From contig JARHVA010007802.1 in assembly GCA_037957365.1 (NCBI GenBank), positions 248,001 through 312,000 of the forward strand: a DNA stretch of 64,000 bases, given 5' to 3'. Positions 12,601-24,842 of the stretch are shown here, piece by piece. Under the pieces are notes generated by a model. The model saw nothing but the letters and a program-made list of their open reading frames with translations, did no database searches and was not told the DNA's origin. Position 1 is the stretch's first letter. Every line of letters starts with the position of its first letter. The DNA is from Torreya grandis. Taxonomy: Eukaryota; Streptophyta; Pinopsida; Cupressales; Taxaceae. The position numbers and the translations under genes were made by a program.

Positions 12601-12729
12601 ATGAATAAAATAAAGTGTATTAATAACCCTTAAAAATTATTGAAAAAATATCAAAATAGATTCATTTCCTAAGCTTGTGACTTTAGGAGATACTAGGGAC
12701 AAGAGTGTGATCATAGGAATCCAAGAAGG

Positions 12730-13632
12730 GAGGTTAATATAGTTTTAGTTCAAGTAAAAAAACTAAAATATAAACACTAACACTTACACTCCTAGCCTAG
12801 AACTTAGGGAGATCTTAGTAATAAAATCTAAATGAAATCACAACAAAAACATATAAGACACAAATACTTTACCTTCTTTGAGATCTCCAAATGCTTTGTT
12901 GAGTGGCTTTCTCAGCTTGTGCATCAAGAATTCTTTAGAAAATGAATCTTGTTGGCTCCTCTCATTATAACCATTGGATTTAATGTGTCTTGTGATTACT
13001 TGGATCAATATTTTGGTATTATAACACTACTTGTAAGAAAATAGTTTGTCTCTCTCCAAATTTACATTGTAACTTTGGCTTATGAGAGATTAGAAATGAA
13101 GAGTCATGGCATTGTATTTATAGCCTAAGGATTTAACTCTCACCCAAGGTGAGTTAAGGTTTGGAATGGGTTCAAACCTAATCTAAGTGAGTCAAATATA
13201 ACCCTAATAGAGTTAATATTTGTCAAGTAATTATGATTTGCAATTACTAGGTAAGACTCTCAAAATTAGATATTTAGGATATTTTCAAAGAGCTTGACAA
13301 CTCATAAAGGCAATGATGAAAGGCTAGGATATTTTAAATTTTATTTTTTACATATTCATTAATTCCAAATGGTTAATTTAAATAGATAATTAATTTGGTT
13401 TAACTTGTTAATTAATTATGATTAGCCATTTAGCTCTTTCAAAATTTGATATTTATTTATGTGTCCCACTTAATAGGTCCATAGGCCAAATTGATAGTTG
13501 TTATGTCATAAGGTGATTAGGGATGAATATGTGAGAGGATATTATTGCATACAATATGATACCCTAATTATGGATTCCTCAACATGATTATAAGCTTTGA
13601 TGAATGATACACAAGCAAATTTGGGGCATTCA
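12730..13632 (-). mobile_element. Solo LTR interrupting gypsy pol
   Basis: About 0.9 kb of non-coding DNA separates two parts of the gypsy polyprotein: the residues before RT end near 12700 and resume near 13640. On the minus strand it looks like an LTR. It begins near 13632 with TGAATGCCCC, has a clear TATA box (GGCTATAAATAC) at 13115-13125, and ends in a T-rich stretch near 12740. No internal retroelement sequence is present, so a solo LTR left by LTR-LTR recombination is the simplest reading. Exact ends and target-site duplication were not resolved. Confidence 0.6.
13114..13126 (-). promoter_or_regulatory. TATA box of solo LTR
   Basis: Minus-strand GGCTATAAATAC lies roughly 500 bp from the LTR 5' end, a normal place for the U3/R promoter of a plant LTR. 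Confidence 0.55.
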
Positions 13633-13639
13633 ATTATTA

Positions 13640-16440
13640 TTAGGCTTAATTTCAATGGTTGGTAGGAATTGGTCTGAAGTCTGATCAAAAGCAAGTTGTG
13701 GCTATTTTTAGGTGTCTAAAGGGAGTATATTTTGGATTCATTGTAGATACTAAGATATTATAAAGATGTTTTTTTGAACAAATTATCTAAAATAAAAGGT
13801 GTAGATCCATCATTAGGGGAGACTCATATAAAGTTGAAAGAGTGTGCTCGACCCATTAAGAATCACCCTTACAGGCTAAAACCCAACATGAAAATAAAAT
13901 TAAAGGTTGAAATAGATCAAATGAAATTGTCATGAATGATTTATCTAGTGGAAAAACTAGACTGGGTGAGTCCCATAGTGATATAGCTAAATAAATCTAG
14001 AGAGATATGAGTTTGTGGAGACTACTGTGCACTTAATAATAACTGCATCAATGATATTTTTCTAATACCATTCATGGATAAAGTCTTTGAGTTAATATTA
14101 GGTCACAAAGTATACTTAGTTATAGATGGATTTAGTGGGTACCATAAAATTTTGACTGTAAAATAAAACCAAGTTAAGACTAATTTTTAACAAAATGGGG
14201 ATCATTCACATATAAGTTAATGTCTTTTGGTTTTAATAATTCTCTAGAAGTTTTATCTATATCTTTATTAAATAAATTAAAAAAATTCATTACTAATTTT
14301 CTAAAAGTATATTTGGATGACTAGGCTATATTTTCTCTGTTTAAAGATAATTTGTTGAAAATGTGCCTAATGTTATAATGGTGTTAATCTATGCGCATTG
14401 CTTTGAATTTAAAGAAGTGGTTATTTTTTTCACCTTTTTGTGTTATTTTGGACCATGTTGTATGTAATGATGGCATTCTAGTGGACTAATCTAATATTAT
14501 TTTAATAGTGGGGATGCCACCCCTAACCAAATATATATAATTTTGCACCTTTCTTAGTCATATGGGATAGTACAAAAAAATTATCAAAGTATGCATAGCC
14601 ATATATGTGCCAATGGAAAAACTATTGCACAAACATACAAGATTTGAATGGAAATCAAAATTCCAAGCAACATTTATCGATCTCAGAAAAAGGTTGTTAA
14701 CAATACCTATTTTAGTTTTTACTAACTAGAAGAAGCCATTCCATGTGCATGTAGATACTTCTAGTATTATATTAGGAGTTTTCTTAAGGCACAACCAAGT
14801 GATGGTGAGTTTGATCACCCCATACATTTTACCATCTAGAAAATATCATTAACTAAAAATAACTATACCAGTATAGAAAGAGGGGCTTTAGCTATGACAT
14901 TTGCATTGAAATTTTTTTAACTATCTATTGACCACACTATTTGATGGTATTACTAACAACTAGGCATTGTGATATTTAGTTAATAATCTAATGTTGGTAG
15001 GATGGATCTCTAGGTGGCTCATGTTGTGTTAAGAGTTTTAATTTCAAATCAATGTAAATCCATGACAAGAAAATGTTAGAATAGATCATCTAAGTAGGAT
15101 AAATAATGGTGAAGATCTAGAAGAAATAGAAGATGATTCTCTAATGCACACTTACTCAAGGTTATTACAATCCTAGGTAATATGGAGGATATTGTAAAAA
15201 AAATTGAGCAAGGTAATTTCCCTACACATTATATATAAATGGATAAAAATCAAATGGTCACTCAATATATTTCATATAACCTCATCAACATATTTATATA
15301 CAAGATTGGGAAAGATGATGTGTTGTGTAAAGAAGCAGTAGAGCATGAATAACCTTAGATTATTTAATAAGCACACTATTGAATTTCAAGGGGTCACTTC
15401 ACATGTGAAGCCACTACCATAAAAGTTTAGATAACTATCTTTGGTTGTCAATTTTTTTTAGGATGAGCATAAGGTAGCCAAACATTGAAATGTGTGTTTA
15501 AGAATGGGAAAGCCAAATTAGCATGATGAGATACCTTTAGTAAAAATTATCACAAAAAAACCATTTAAACAATTGGGAATTAATTTTTTTGGAATTATAA
15601 TTCCTTAAGAAAATTAAGTCATAAATGGTATATTTTTACTGTGAAGGATTATTTTACCAAATGGGTGGAAGTTGTTGTAACCCCAAGTTGTAGTGTGAAG
15701 GACACTACCAAATTCTTATATAAAAATATTATTATAATATTTAAATGCCCAATCAATCTGGTCAGCAATAGAGGAATGCATTTCCTCAATAAAACTATTG
15801 ATAATCTCACTATTATTATATTGCACCATGAGAGCGTAACTTATCATCCTCAAGAAAATGGACAAGCTGAAGCATTAAATAAAGTATTGGGAAAAATGTT
15901 AAGATATGTAATATGCAAAGGGATGATTAGGAGGATCTCATTCCAATAATTATTTTGGCATATAGAAAAAATTACAATCATGACATAGGTTTTAATCCCT
16001 TCCATATTATCTATGGTTTTGAGGAAGTAAAGCCTATGGAATACATTGTTCTGAGTCTACACATTGTAATAGTTATGAGGCTTAGAAACCAAGATTCTCT
16101 AAAACAAAGATTACTAGACTTGGTTAGAATGGAATAATGTCAAAAAAGGGCATAATGGATGAAATAAATCCATAAGTTAAGTCAAAATGTATGGGGAGAT
16201 CATAACCTATGATCTAAGAAATTCATCTAGAACAAGTGGTACTATTGTATGATAGCCATTTTAAGGAATTATTTGGAAAGCAAAGCATTATATGGAATGG
16301 ATCCTACACTATTCATGAAGCTTCACAATAGGATACCATTGTGTTAAAATAATTTTAGTGAACAATACTACCAGGATGTGTTAATGGTTCTAGGCATAAG
16401 CCTTACTATCATTAATTTCCATCATTATTGTTTTTGGAAA
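13640..16440 (+). pseudogene. Ty3/gypsy RT - RNase H - integrase remnant
   Basis: RT starts near 13800 (VDPSLGETHIKL; ARPIKNHPYRLKP), with VSPIVI, CGDYCALNN and DGFSGYHKI (14125). The catalytic YLDD is intact at 14309-14320. RNase H follows at about 14700-15110: EKLLHKHTRFEW, FHVHVDTSSIILGVFLR, then an ISRWLMLC-like block and DHLSRINNGEDLEEIEDD. Integrase spans about 15350-16330: GINFFG at 15574-15590, a long open piece from 15641 (KWVEVVVTPS, VSNRGMHF, YHPQENGQAEALNK), and a C-terminal 'HFKELFGKQSIIWNGSYTI'-like block. In the DDE triad the first Asp (15582) and second Asp (15767) are both Asn; only Glu (15869) remains. No chromodomain is visible. Numerous stops and at least three frame changes occur. 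Domain order RT-RH-INT proves the gypsy type. Confidence 0.9.
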
Positions 16441-17140
16441 GAGAGGGTACCAAGTGGCACCATGTAAATTTGGGTTTTTATTTAATGTTTTTTTTTTTTC
16501 ATAGGGTTATAATGTTTGTATAGTGTGATATTTATATCATAACATATTGAAATGAACAAGTAACAATTACAATCATAACATGTGATCAAATTATAAAGAT
16601 ATCTTATAAGAAGGATAGATGGAACCAACTACATGGTGGTCATGAAATAATTATAAGAAGGTAACATTGAAAAGATAGGTTTAGTGAAAGAATGGATACC
16701 AATAATTTAAGACTATTAATGACAAGGAACTCAAATTGATTCCATCCATTTCAAATTAGATTACATGGCTAACTGACAGGTGGCATCATAAAAGAGAGGG
16801 GATAGATGAAAGGATATCATGTCACGTCAAATAACCATCGATAGCTAAATCAAGGTTTATAGACACAAAAGTGTCACTCTGAGATCAAAAAACATAAATT
16901 GATATTAATTTTGGGAGATAAATCACATGCAACTAGCTTAATGCATTTAAAAGAGTGAGCCACATGAATTTGGGTACCAAAAGATATATACATAAGGGCT
17001 CAAATAACACACAAACATTACATATTTTTAGAAAAAAGTAAATTGTGTGGTCTACATTCATGACATTTTCTTGTACATAAATTGCATACTACAGCGAGAA
17101 CAAGCAAAATAAGTCTTCAACTTAGACTGTATAAAAAACC
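16441..17140 (+). other. Non-coding spacer after pol
   Basis: A T-rich run near 16487-16500 and purine-rich tracts at 16434-16447 and 16789-16803 are present. The latter could be polypurine tracts, but no LTR start was confirmed after either. Confidence 0.35.
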
Positions 17141-19710
17141 ATGGAGAGAGCTCCATTATTAATTCCAATTATAAATGCACATAAGGAGATAGGGGTTGTC
17201 TCAAGGCTCTATCAAACCAAATATAATGACCCCAACCCCTTCCACTTAATTGATCTAGTAGAATATACTCTATTTACTTCTAGACTACAAGAAGCTACAC
17301 AAGCAAAAGCTCTAGTGCTCCCACATCCATTAAGAGGCTTAATTATATAAATACTAATAAATCCACCCACATTTAGACAAATTTATGAGGTAATTTAAAT
17401 TATTATAAGTAGATATAATGAAGGGGATATTGATTTGTCTCAAAATATCACAATTTTGATTAATCCCCAGACTATGGCATGAGTTACAGGCCTCCTAGCT
17501 CACAGAAAATCCCTCCTCCCCTATAAATCCACTATGCCACCAATTCATTTAGACACTAGGGAGAAGTATAAAATAACGGTAGGTAGAGGAATACAAATTG
17601 ATTCAATAAATGATTATTTGGTGCATATTCTAGTTGAATTCATGATAATTTTTTTAGCAAACTATAAAGTAGGCCAAATAGGCAACAAAAGGGGTGATAG
17701 ATATTGTGTATTACATGATACACCTATACTAACAATTTAACTATCCTAAGTTTTTAATGTCAAATTTAACTACCAAAATTGAGAAGATACTCATAGGTAC
17801 CTCCTAAACATTCCATTATTAGTTTTTGGTTTTATTTTTTTATTTCATGTAATGAAAATTTCTAAAAGGTCTAGTCAATCTAGCTATGGATTTTTGGTTT
17901 ACTACCACAGTTGTAAATATTTCATGGACCAAAATAGGGAAATATTATGAACAACTAGGTGGTTTAACACATGGTGGATTGAGGCTCTATATTTGATTAG
18001 GTCACACTCCAGAATACCCCAAGATGTCATGTATTTTCTAGGGTAACATGCATTAGTTACAAAACTACAAATTACCATCTAGATCAAGGTGCATGAGTTA
18101 CCAACTCTAACTATGACTATAATCCCATAATTCATAATAATGTTAGATGCAAAAGTAAAATTTTAGAGGTATTTATCTATATATATGAGGATAATGACAC
18201 CTCTATAGTTTATTCCCCCAAAATGATAATAACCAATACTAGAACATCCAAAAGGATAATAGTAAGTGCAACCACAAGCACCACCATAAACATCAAAAAA
18301 TCTCATGAAATGATAGAAAGGAAAGAGTAAGTCACCTACATGACAAGCTTTACCACCACTACCCAAGAAGATGACATGACAAACAAAGTTTTGGTTGGAT
18401 AATCTAATTTTCCAAAGATATCAGGTAGTAGAATTTTCATAAATGGGAGTCAAAGAGAAATAAGTATTATAGACCATGATGGAAGACATCATCAATAAAG
18501 TATATAAGAGGAAGAGAAGGAATCTTGTTTTTGGAAAGTAATGCACACCTATCAAGTTCATAATTATGTAAGGTAGGACCTTTGGGTTGATATAACTCAA
18601 CCTCCCCCTTCATTATTATTGACATTGTAGGTCAGTAAATAGATCAAAAAAATAGGTGATCAAAATATTCCATAGAGACAAATATGTCAGATCTTACATG
18701 TGCACCAAGAAGTGCATCCTACACAAAACATTTCAGCTCTATCTTTGAATCATAAACCAACTACTCATCCTTAATAAAGTTTGTCTCCCATTTTAAAAGA
18801 TAAGAGTACATACTTTTGATAATCAGTAGAGATGAGTGGTGTGTAACAATCACAAACATCATACCAATAATCTTAGACCCAAGATGTAAAGAAGTTAAAG
18901 AATGCCCTCAATCTTCCACCCACATCTAATAAAAATATGTTTATGCATAGAATTATAGTTATGGAATCAACATCTTCAGAAGAAACTCAATCAATTACCA
19001 AGATAGACACACCCTAGGTTAAGGAGGAGCTTGAAGAAACAAATTTAACATAACCATAACCATAAATAGAAGTTATGTAGGAATTAGGAAACCTAGAGGA
19101 GGATCAAAATAAGGCTGAGAGATAAAAAAGAAAGGATGATAAGAAGAGAAAAAATAAATAATAGAAGCAACAAGTAACTATGAAAGAGGCACAATAAAAG
19201 AAATAGGAATCTACATATGAAGAATAATGAAAATAAACAATTGTAGAAGAGCAATGTCAGAAGTAAGTTAAAGAAGTAGAGGCTACAACTAAATAATCCA
19301 ATGAAACATAGGCTAAATGAAATTAAGTCAAGGAAGTAGAGGCTTGTAATAAATGAGACAAAGAAATAAAGGTGAATAAAAATGATAATAAGAAACATAG
19401 AGGAAACAACAAGAATCATACGTTACACAATAAAAGAAAGAAGAACAAGAAGCACTGGCAAATGCCAAAGAAAATCAATGTAATAAGGAAGAACAAGCCA
19501 AACACGTAGCCAAAACACAAACAAAAAAGTATAAATCCAAATCTAAAACTAAATCTAAGATTAAAGTTTTGGTGGAAGTTTTTATATCTCAAATTTATAA
19601 TCTTGAGAGGGTGATTCAAGCCCTCTCAATTGAGTTATACAATGGGATTGGTCCTATGTTTTGGGTGACCTTTAAGTGGACCAATCCTCTTGATTATATG
19701 TTTATCACCC
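17141..19710 (+). pseudogene. Long decayed ORF in env position of gypsy element; family unknown
   Basis: A coherent protein-like reading extends about 2.5 kb after integrase, switching frame several times. It opens at 17141 (MERAPLLIPIINAHKEIGVV) and continues through 17534 (HLDTREKYKITVGRGIQID; DYLVHILVEFMIIFLANYKV). At 17890 come TTTVVNISWTKIGKYYEQLG and GLTHGGLRLYI. At 18190-18360 is a Ser/Thr/Lys-rich part, at 18680-18900 DLTCAPRSASYTKHFSSIF and ITNIIPIILDPRCKEV. From 19060 to 19560 is a strongly Lys/Glu/Gln-rich, probably coiled-coil segment, ending with YNLERVIQALS-like and MFWVTFKW-like residues. I do not recognise the family and see no clear signal peptide or fusion motif. It could be a third ORF of this lineage or a captured sequence. 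Most stops fall at former Gln codons. Confidence 0.55.
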
Positions 19711-19785
19711 CTTGAAGTACTAATTAGGATCCAATACTAACTTGAAAAGGAAAATGGAGAGGAATAAAAAGAAATAAAACTAACT

Positions 19786-19794
19786 AAAGGGGTG
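19786..19794 (+). other. Candidate polypurine tract and LTR start
   Basis: AAAGGGG is followed at once by TGAGACACC, the arrangement expected at the start of a 3' LTR. A matching 5' LTR was not found upstream, so this remains a candidate only. Confidence 0.25.
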
Positions 19795-20646
19795 AGACAC
19801 CAAATAAATTGATCACTACCAACCAATTGCACATGCACATGTAAACCATGAGGCTAACTTGAGCATACACTACTCTTAATCTAAATCTATCACATCAACA
19901 TTTCAATGTGGAGGTTTTGATGGATGATTAGGCTAGGAGGACTAATCAATAGGTCTAATATGACACTAATGAATAAAAAAATCACTCAACCATTGCACTA
20001 CACTTAAACACTTTACATGACCTTCAAAAGAAGCTTTCAAACTGCATATAGGTGTTATAATAGTAAAACATGTCAAGGAAGACTAATAAAATCACTTAAA
20101 TATCTCAAATATCTATAAAAACACACTAAATATAGTCATATATAGAGGTAAAACTAGTAGTCTTTATTGATCTAAGGTATACAAATGAGAAAGGCTTCAC
20201 CATACTCAGGTGGAGGATCCTTATAAAGATAAACAAGGATGTATATATAGATAAAGAGTGAGAGAGAGAGAGATAAAGAAATTTTGGAAACCCCAATGAC
20301 AAGTTTATTCTACTTAAATTTAGTTACAAGGCCAAATGGAAGAGTCTAAGATCAGTTCCATCCATTTCCTTGGCATGTGTTGGCTCAACTTAATGAGGAG
20401 GTTCACCAAGTGGCATAGGATATCTTATTAAGAGAGTTACAAGAACTTATAGAAAGATAAGTTATCATTTGTTAGCTTGAAACATATCATCTTAGCCTCA
20501 TGAAAAAAACTCCATTAAATCTTCCTCTAATTCCCATTGACATCTTTTCCTCACACATTTCCATGGTGGAGATCTCCTTCATTAACCTTATAGGCCTATT
20601 AGTTCATTAAGTCTGATTTGCTTAGTGTTAGCCATTATAATTTAAA
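19795..20646. other. No gene recognised
   Basis: Non-coding DNA between the gypsy region and the copia-type element; possibly part of the gypsy 3' LTR. Contains a short (GA)n run at 20255-20274. Confidence 0.4.
20255..20274. repeat. Short (GA)n microsatellite
   Basis: About eight GA units with one interruption. Confidence 0.8.
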
Positions 20647-21308
20647 TAGTTTTGGAATAAAAATGACTAAGATGGGGTTAATTAGTCTTCAAAATATTCC
20701 TTATCAATTTTACTTAAGTAATCATAGACTATTCAAACAAGCGTATAGATCTAGCATGCACAAACGCTTATCCACATAAGCATGAAACATAATAACACAT
20801 CACATATGTGGGAAAAACTCAAGCAAAATAAAACCTATTTATATTTGAAAATGGACTAAAGTCCTATAATAAAAACAACAAATTTAGTGAAACACCCACT
20901 TCACATGGAGCACCAACTCCAACTAGCTAAGCACCAACTCAACTAGGCTTTAGCAAGCACCAAATTGCAATGAGGCACCAACCCCATAAATGACTCAACA
21001 CTAAATTATCCACCTTATTTATTTGATCACATTTAGGATACTTTGTTTTTTAACCAAATTATTATGACTGCCTCTTCAAATCTTCACTCTCTTAGCCCTC
21101 TCAAACTACCTTTTAGGTCTCTTCACTCAATTAGGTCTCTTCAAAACTAATTAGGTAATATGACCTTGATCCTCATGCATAGAACCTATATAAAATATTC
21201 ATCACTAATAATATACACACCTATGATGGTATAAAATACCTCCTTCTCACTAATATATATTTTTATTCACTTGCACTCTACACTCCCAAATGGGCCTAAA
21301 ATTGCCTT

Positions 21309-21320
21309 GTATTTATACAA
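21309..21320 (-). promoter_or_regulatory. TATA box of left LTR
   Basis: Minus-strand TTGTATAAATACAAGG. The matching position of the right LTR is occupied by a long (TA)n tract. Confidence 0.5.
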
Positions 21321-22519
21321 GCCTCTTGTTCATATCCTTCTTGGTAAACCAAACACCATTAACGTATTATTTAAGACATGAAATATATATTAGGATATAT
21401 CATAAAAATTAATCAAATTTCCTTTGAGTCTCTTTAGGTCTAACATACCTCAATTAGGCCTCATTTCATCTTTAGGTCTCATTGAGACCTAATTCCATTA
21501 GGTCTAATTTTAAGACATGTTATAATTGGCCTTACTTTAAACACATTCAAACACATCCCATGGAAGTAACATATCATATTCCACTCAAATATACTCCTAA
21601 TAATCTCATATAGGTTCCATAACATTCTTTATCTCTAACCACCACTTGAAGCACATCATTAACACTACTCACAATTAGGCCTTCATACACATAGAAAGTT
21701 TGTCTTGAACAACTAAATCATAAGCATAATTTTATAAAAAACCATGAAAAAAACTATAATATACAGAATTTATATGACCTCATGTTTATCACCATATTTT
21801 TTATACTTCATAACTCAAATCAAAAGTACTAAAACCCTTCTCTACAAGTAGCCCACCCAAATCTGCCAAGTAGCCTCAAAACACAGTCATGGAAACTTTA
21901 ACTTATGACACTTGAAAGAAAGAAAAATAATAATTTAAATGATTTAAAATGATCCTAAAATATAATAAAAAAACATCCAACAAAAATATTATAATCTCTA
22001 ATGGTAACTATTGGTCTTGTAGACCAATTTGTTGACCTTCTCTCTCACAGACCTCACTCAACTAGACAAGCCATTTTTGATTCAACATTTAAACTTATTT
22101 CAATAAATACCAAACCTTATAAAAATAATTTATAGTAAATAAAATTAAAAAATATAATCACCATGTACATTATATGCTTCAATTAAAGGGCATAGAGTCC
22201 CAAAATCATCACTATAACTTGATTACCTAGATCTACCAGTTTCCCTTGAAGCACAATCATAGTGACAATGACCTTCAACATTTATAAAACCACTTTAATA
22301 GACTTAAAATGATTGTATATGATCATATTATATAATTATATCATTATTATATATAAATATAATATGTTCAAATGTTAATATTGGTCTTGTAAACCAATCT
22401 CATGACCTTGTATCTCATTGTCTCATCTAAACAAGATAGGTCAAATTATGAGCAATTTTTTAATCATATTCATTAACCACCTAAAATTCTATCCAACATG
22501 AACATATATTAAAAGTATT

Positions 22520-22755
22520 TAAAAATTTCTCTATTAAATTTTTTTCATCCCTATTCCATGAAAACACATCCCTAATCACCTTCGCACTAGTGCTTGGGTT
22601 TCTCATTATTTTCACCATTAAGCCTATTAGCAACTAGTAAAAATTTCTCTATTAAATTTTTTTCATCCCTATTCCATGAAAACACATCCCTAATCACCTT
22701 CGCACTAGCGCTTGGGTTTCTCATTATTTTCACCATTAAGCCTATTAGCAACTAG
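22520..22755. repeat. 118-bp tandem duplication within left LTR
   Basis: Copies at 22520-22637 and 22638-22755 differ at one base that I can see (AGTGC versus AGCGC). The right LTR has only one copy (about 28580-28695), so the duplication arose after insertion and is young relative to the LTR divergence. Confidence 0.95.
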
Positions 22756-24181
22756 TCAACTTGGATGACTGGTTTAACACACTTGAAGTTTTTAACCTAT
22801 CCAAAAACCACCATTGAAATAAAATAAAATTCTCAATCCAATTATTTTCATACTTTTTCTTGGTCAAATCAGATGGCTACATCAAATCTCTGAGAAACTA
22901 ACACTTCCCTATAGGGTCTACTCACACACCTTAAAAAACCAATCACACTTGGAGATGATTGGGAGAGTTGAAAACATTATAAAATAGTTTTTATAGTCAT
23001 TTGAAACCATTTTTGTCTATTTTAAAAAATATATTTCACATTGGGTCATTATTAGGGTTTTAGATAAGGTTAACACTAGTTTTAGTATTAATAATTACTC
23101 ATTAAGGATTACCCCTCATTTACAAAAATAATGCTTTAAGATATTATATATGAAAATTTACCATATAATATTAACATATTAGGTTCCAATTAATAGGTTA
23201 CATATTCCAATGAACACCTGAAAGTCCTTCTCAGGTTTGCATGCCTTTATTTTGTGTACTCGAGAGACCTCAAAACCACTTTTCATGATTTTTATTATAA
23301 AACATGTCCTAAACTTTTATGAAAATGATTGAGAAAACATATAATACCTATAAAAATACTAAATTTTCCATATTTATTTTTTAAATATAACCTTATACAC
23401 AATTAGGCCATACTTTCTCTCTTTAGTTGCTTAGATCTTGACCTGTAAATCACATTAGGCCTTAAAACTAACCTTTATTCATATTTACATTTGATTTAAA
23501 CCTAAATAACATATTAAATAAACATATTTAATTCTTATACATATCCATACATCCTTAAAATCTCTTGAAATTAGACCATTATAGCTCACTAGGCTGGATA
23601 GGGTCTAGAAGTGGTCTAGATGTAGATTAGGTCTATAGGTCTTACACTTGTAGGCTCACCCTTATACTCAAATGAGTGATCCAATGCCTCAAATACATGT
23701 TAAATAAACATCATAATCCTCTTATTCGTTTTTTAATCCATCTCACTAAGACACCATGTTCAAACCATCTCACTAGAACTTTACATGCCATGACTAGGCT
23801 TCTCAAGAACTTGAAACTTGACAACTAACCTTGAAACACTCCTTAATGATTATACACCTTGATAACATGAATTAAATGATAATAAAATTATTTCATACCT
23901 ATTCACATATTTCTCAATTATTAATATGCTCTCATGACCTCTTATAGGCCTAGAGCCTCATAACCATGCTTCACTACTTACTTGATCATCAAACCTCTTT
24001 GTGACAATAATGACAATAATCAAGCTAACCTGACTCATGACATTGAACTTGAAATCAATCAACAAAATAATCATTAGGTTTACTTTAAATTCTATCTAAG
24101 ATGACTCACCATACATCTTCACTAGATACACCTTGATATGAATGACATCAACCTTGATATTAATAACAAAATTTATCAACA

Positions 24182-24199
24182 AACTCCCCTTTTGTCATT
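24182..24199 (-). other. Polypurine tract
   Basis: Minus-strand GACAAAAGGGGAGTT lies immediately before the 3' LTR start TGTTGATAA. This is where plus-strand DNA synthesis would begin. Confidence 0.7.
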
Positions 24200-24842
24200 G
24201 ATGGAAAAAATTTCTTCAAGTTTCTCTCAATATATTGAATCTCACTTATTTAACTTTATCCCCCTTTGAAATTAATGACAAAGGGTCATAAATGATTCAA
24301 CTTCTTAAACCACACCTTTTTGCACCAAAATCTCAACACACAAAATATGAAGCATTACATGAATATGACCTCCTTTACTCTATGCATGCCTCCTTCAAAT
24401 GAACTCAGATTACAAGACCACTTTTCAACATAGATCAATCTTGGTCAACAACCTAAATATCTCCCCCTCAAACCAAGAATCCACCATGCTTCTAATAACT
24501 GATTAGTGTCTCCATGAATCCTAATGGAGTCAACCCTTTCCATAGGGAACTAAAACAACACAAAATTAGGGGATTCCTAAATATCCATGTTATCGTAAGA
24601 CTAAATATCCTTTAGTATCCTTTTAGGCTTGATTGACAATATATTATTGACCTCTTCATCAACCATTTGATCATCAATATGAGATGACAATAAACATTCT
24701 TAACTTTATTTATCATCTGAAGTATGCTCTATTATAGAAAATAGTTCATTTGATCTTGTAGATAGATCATGACTAACATTGACTATATTTGGTTTCCACA
24801 CATTCATTTTATTTCTCTCTTGCAAGGATATTCAAACCTATT

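Larger units (their letters stand above)
20648..24181 (-). repeat. Left (3') LTR of TR-GAG-like element
   Basis: Aligns along its length with 26734-30108. In element orientation it starts with TGTTGATAAAT at 24181. It ends near 20648, where the right copy has '...CCAACA' but this copy is changed by small indels. It is longer than the right LTR, partly because of a 118-bp internal tandem duplication. It keeps the TATA box region that the right LTR has lost. Confidence 0.85.

Noticed and set aside
18163..19619. Several hydrophobic open frames on the minus strand
   Set aside because: They are antisense shadows of the Lys/Glu/Gln-rich plus-strand reading frame; poly-Leu/Phe composition is the complement of A/G-rich codons.
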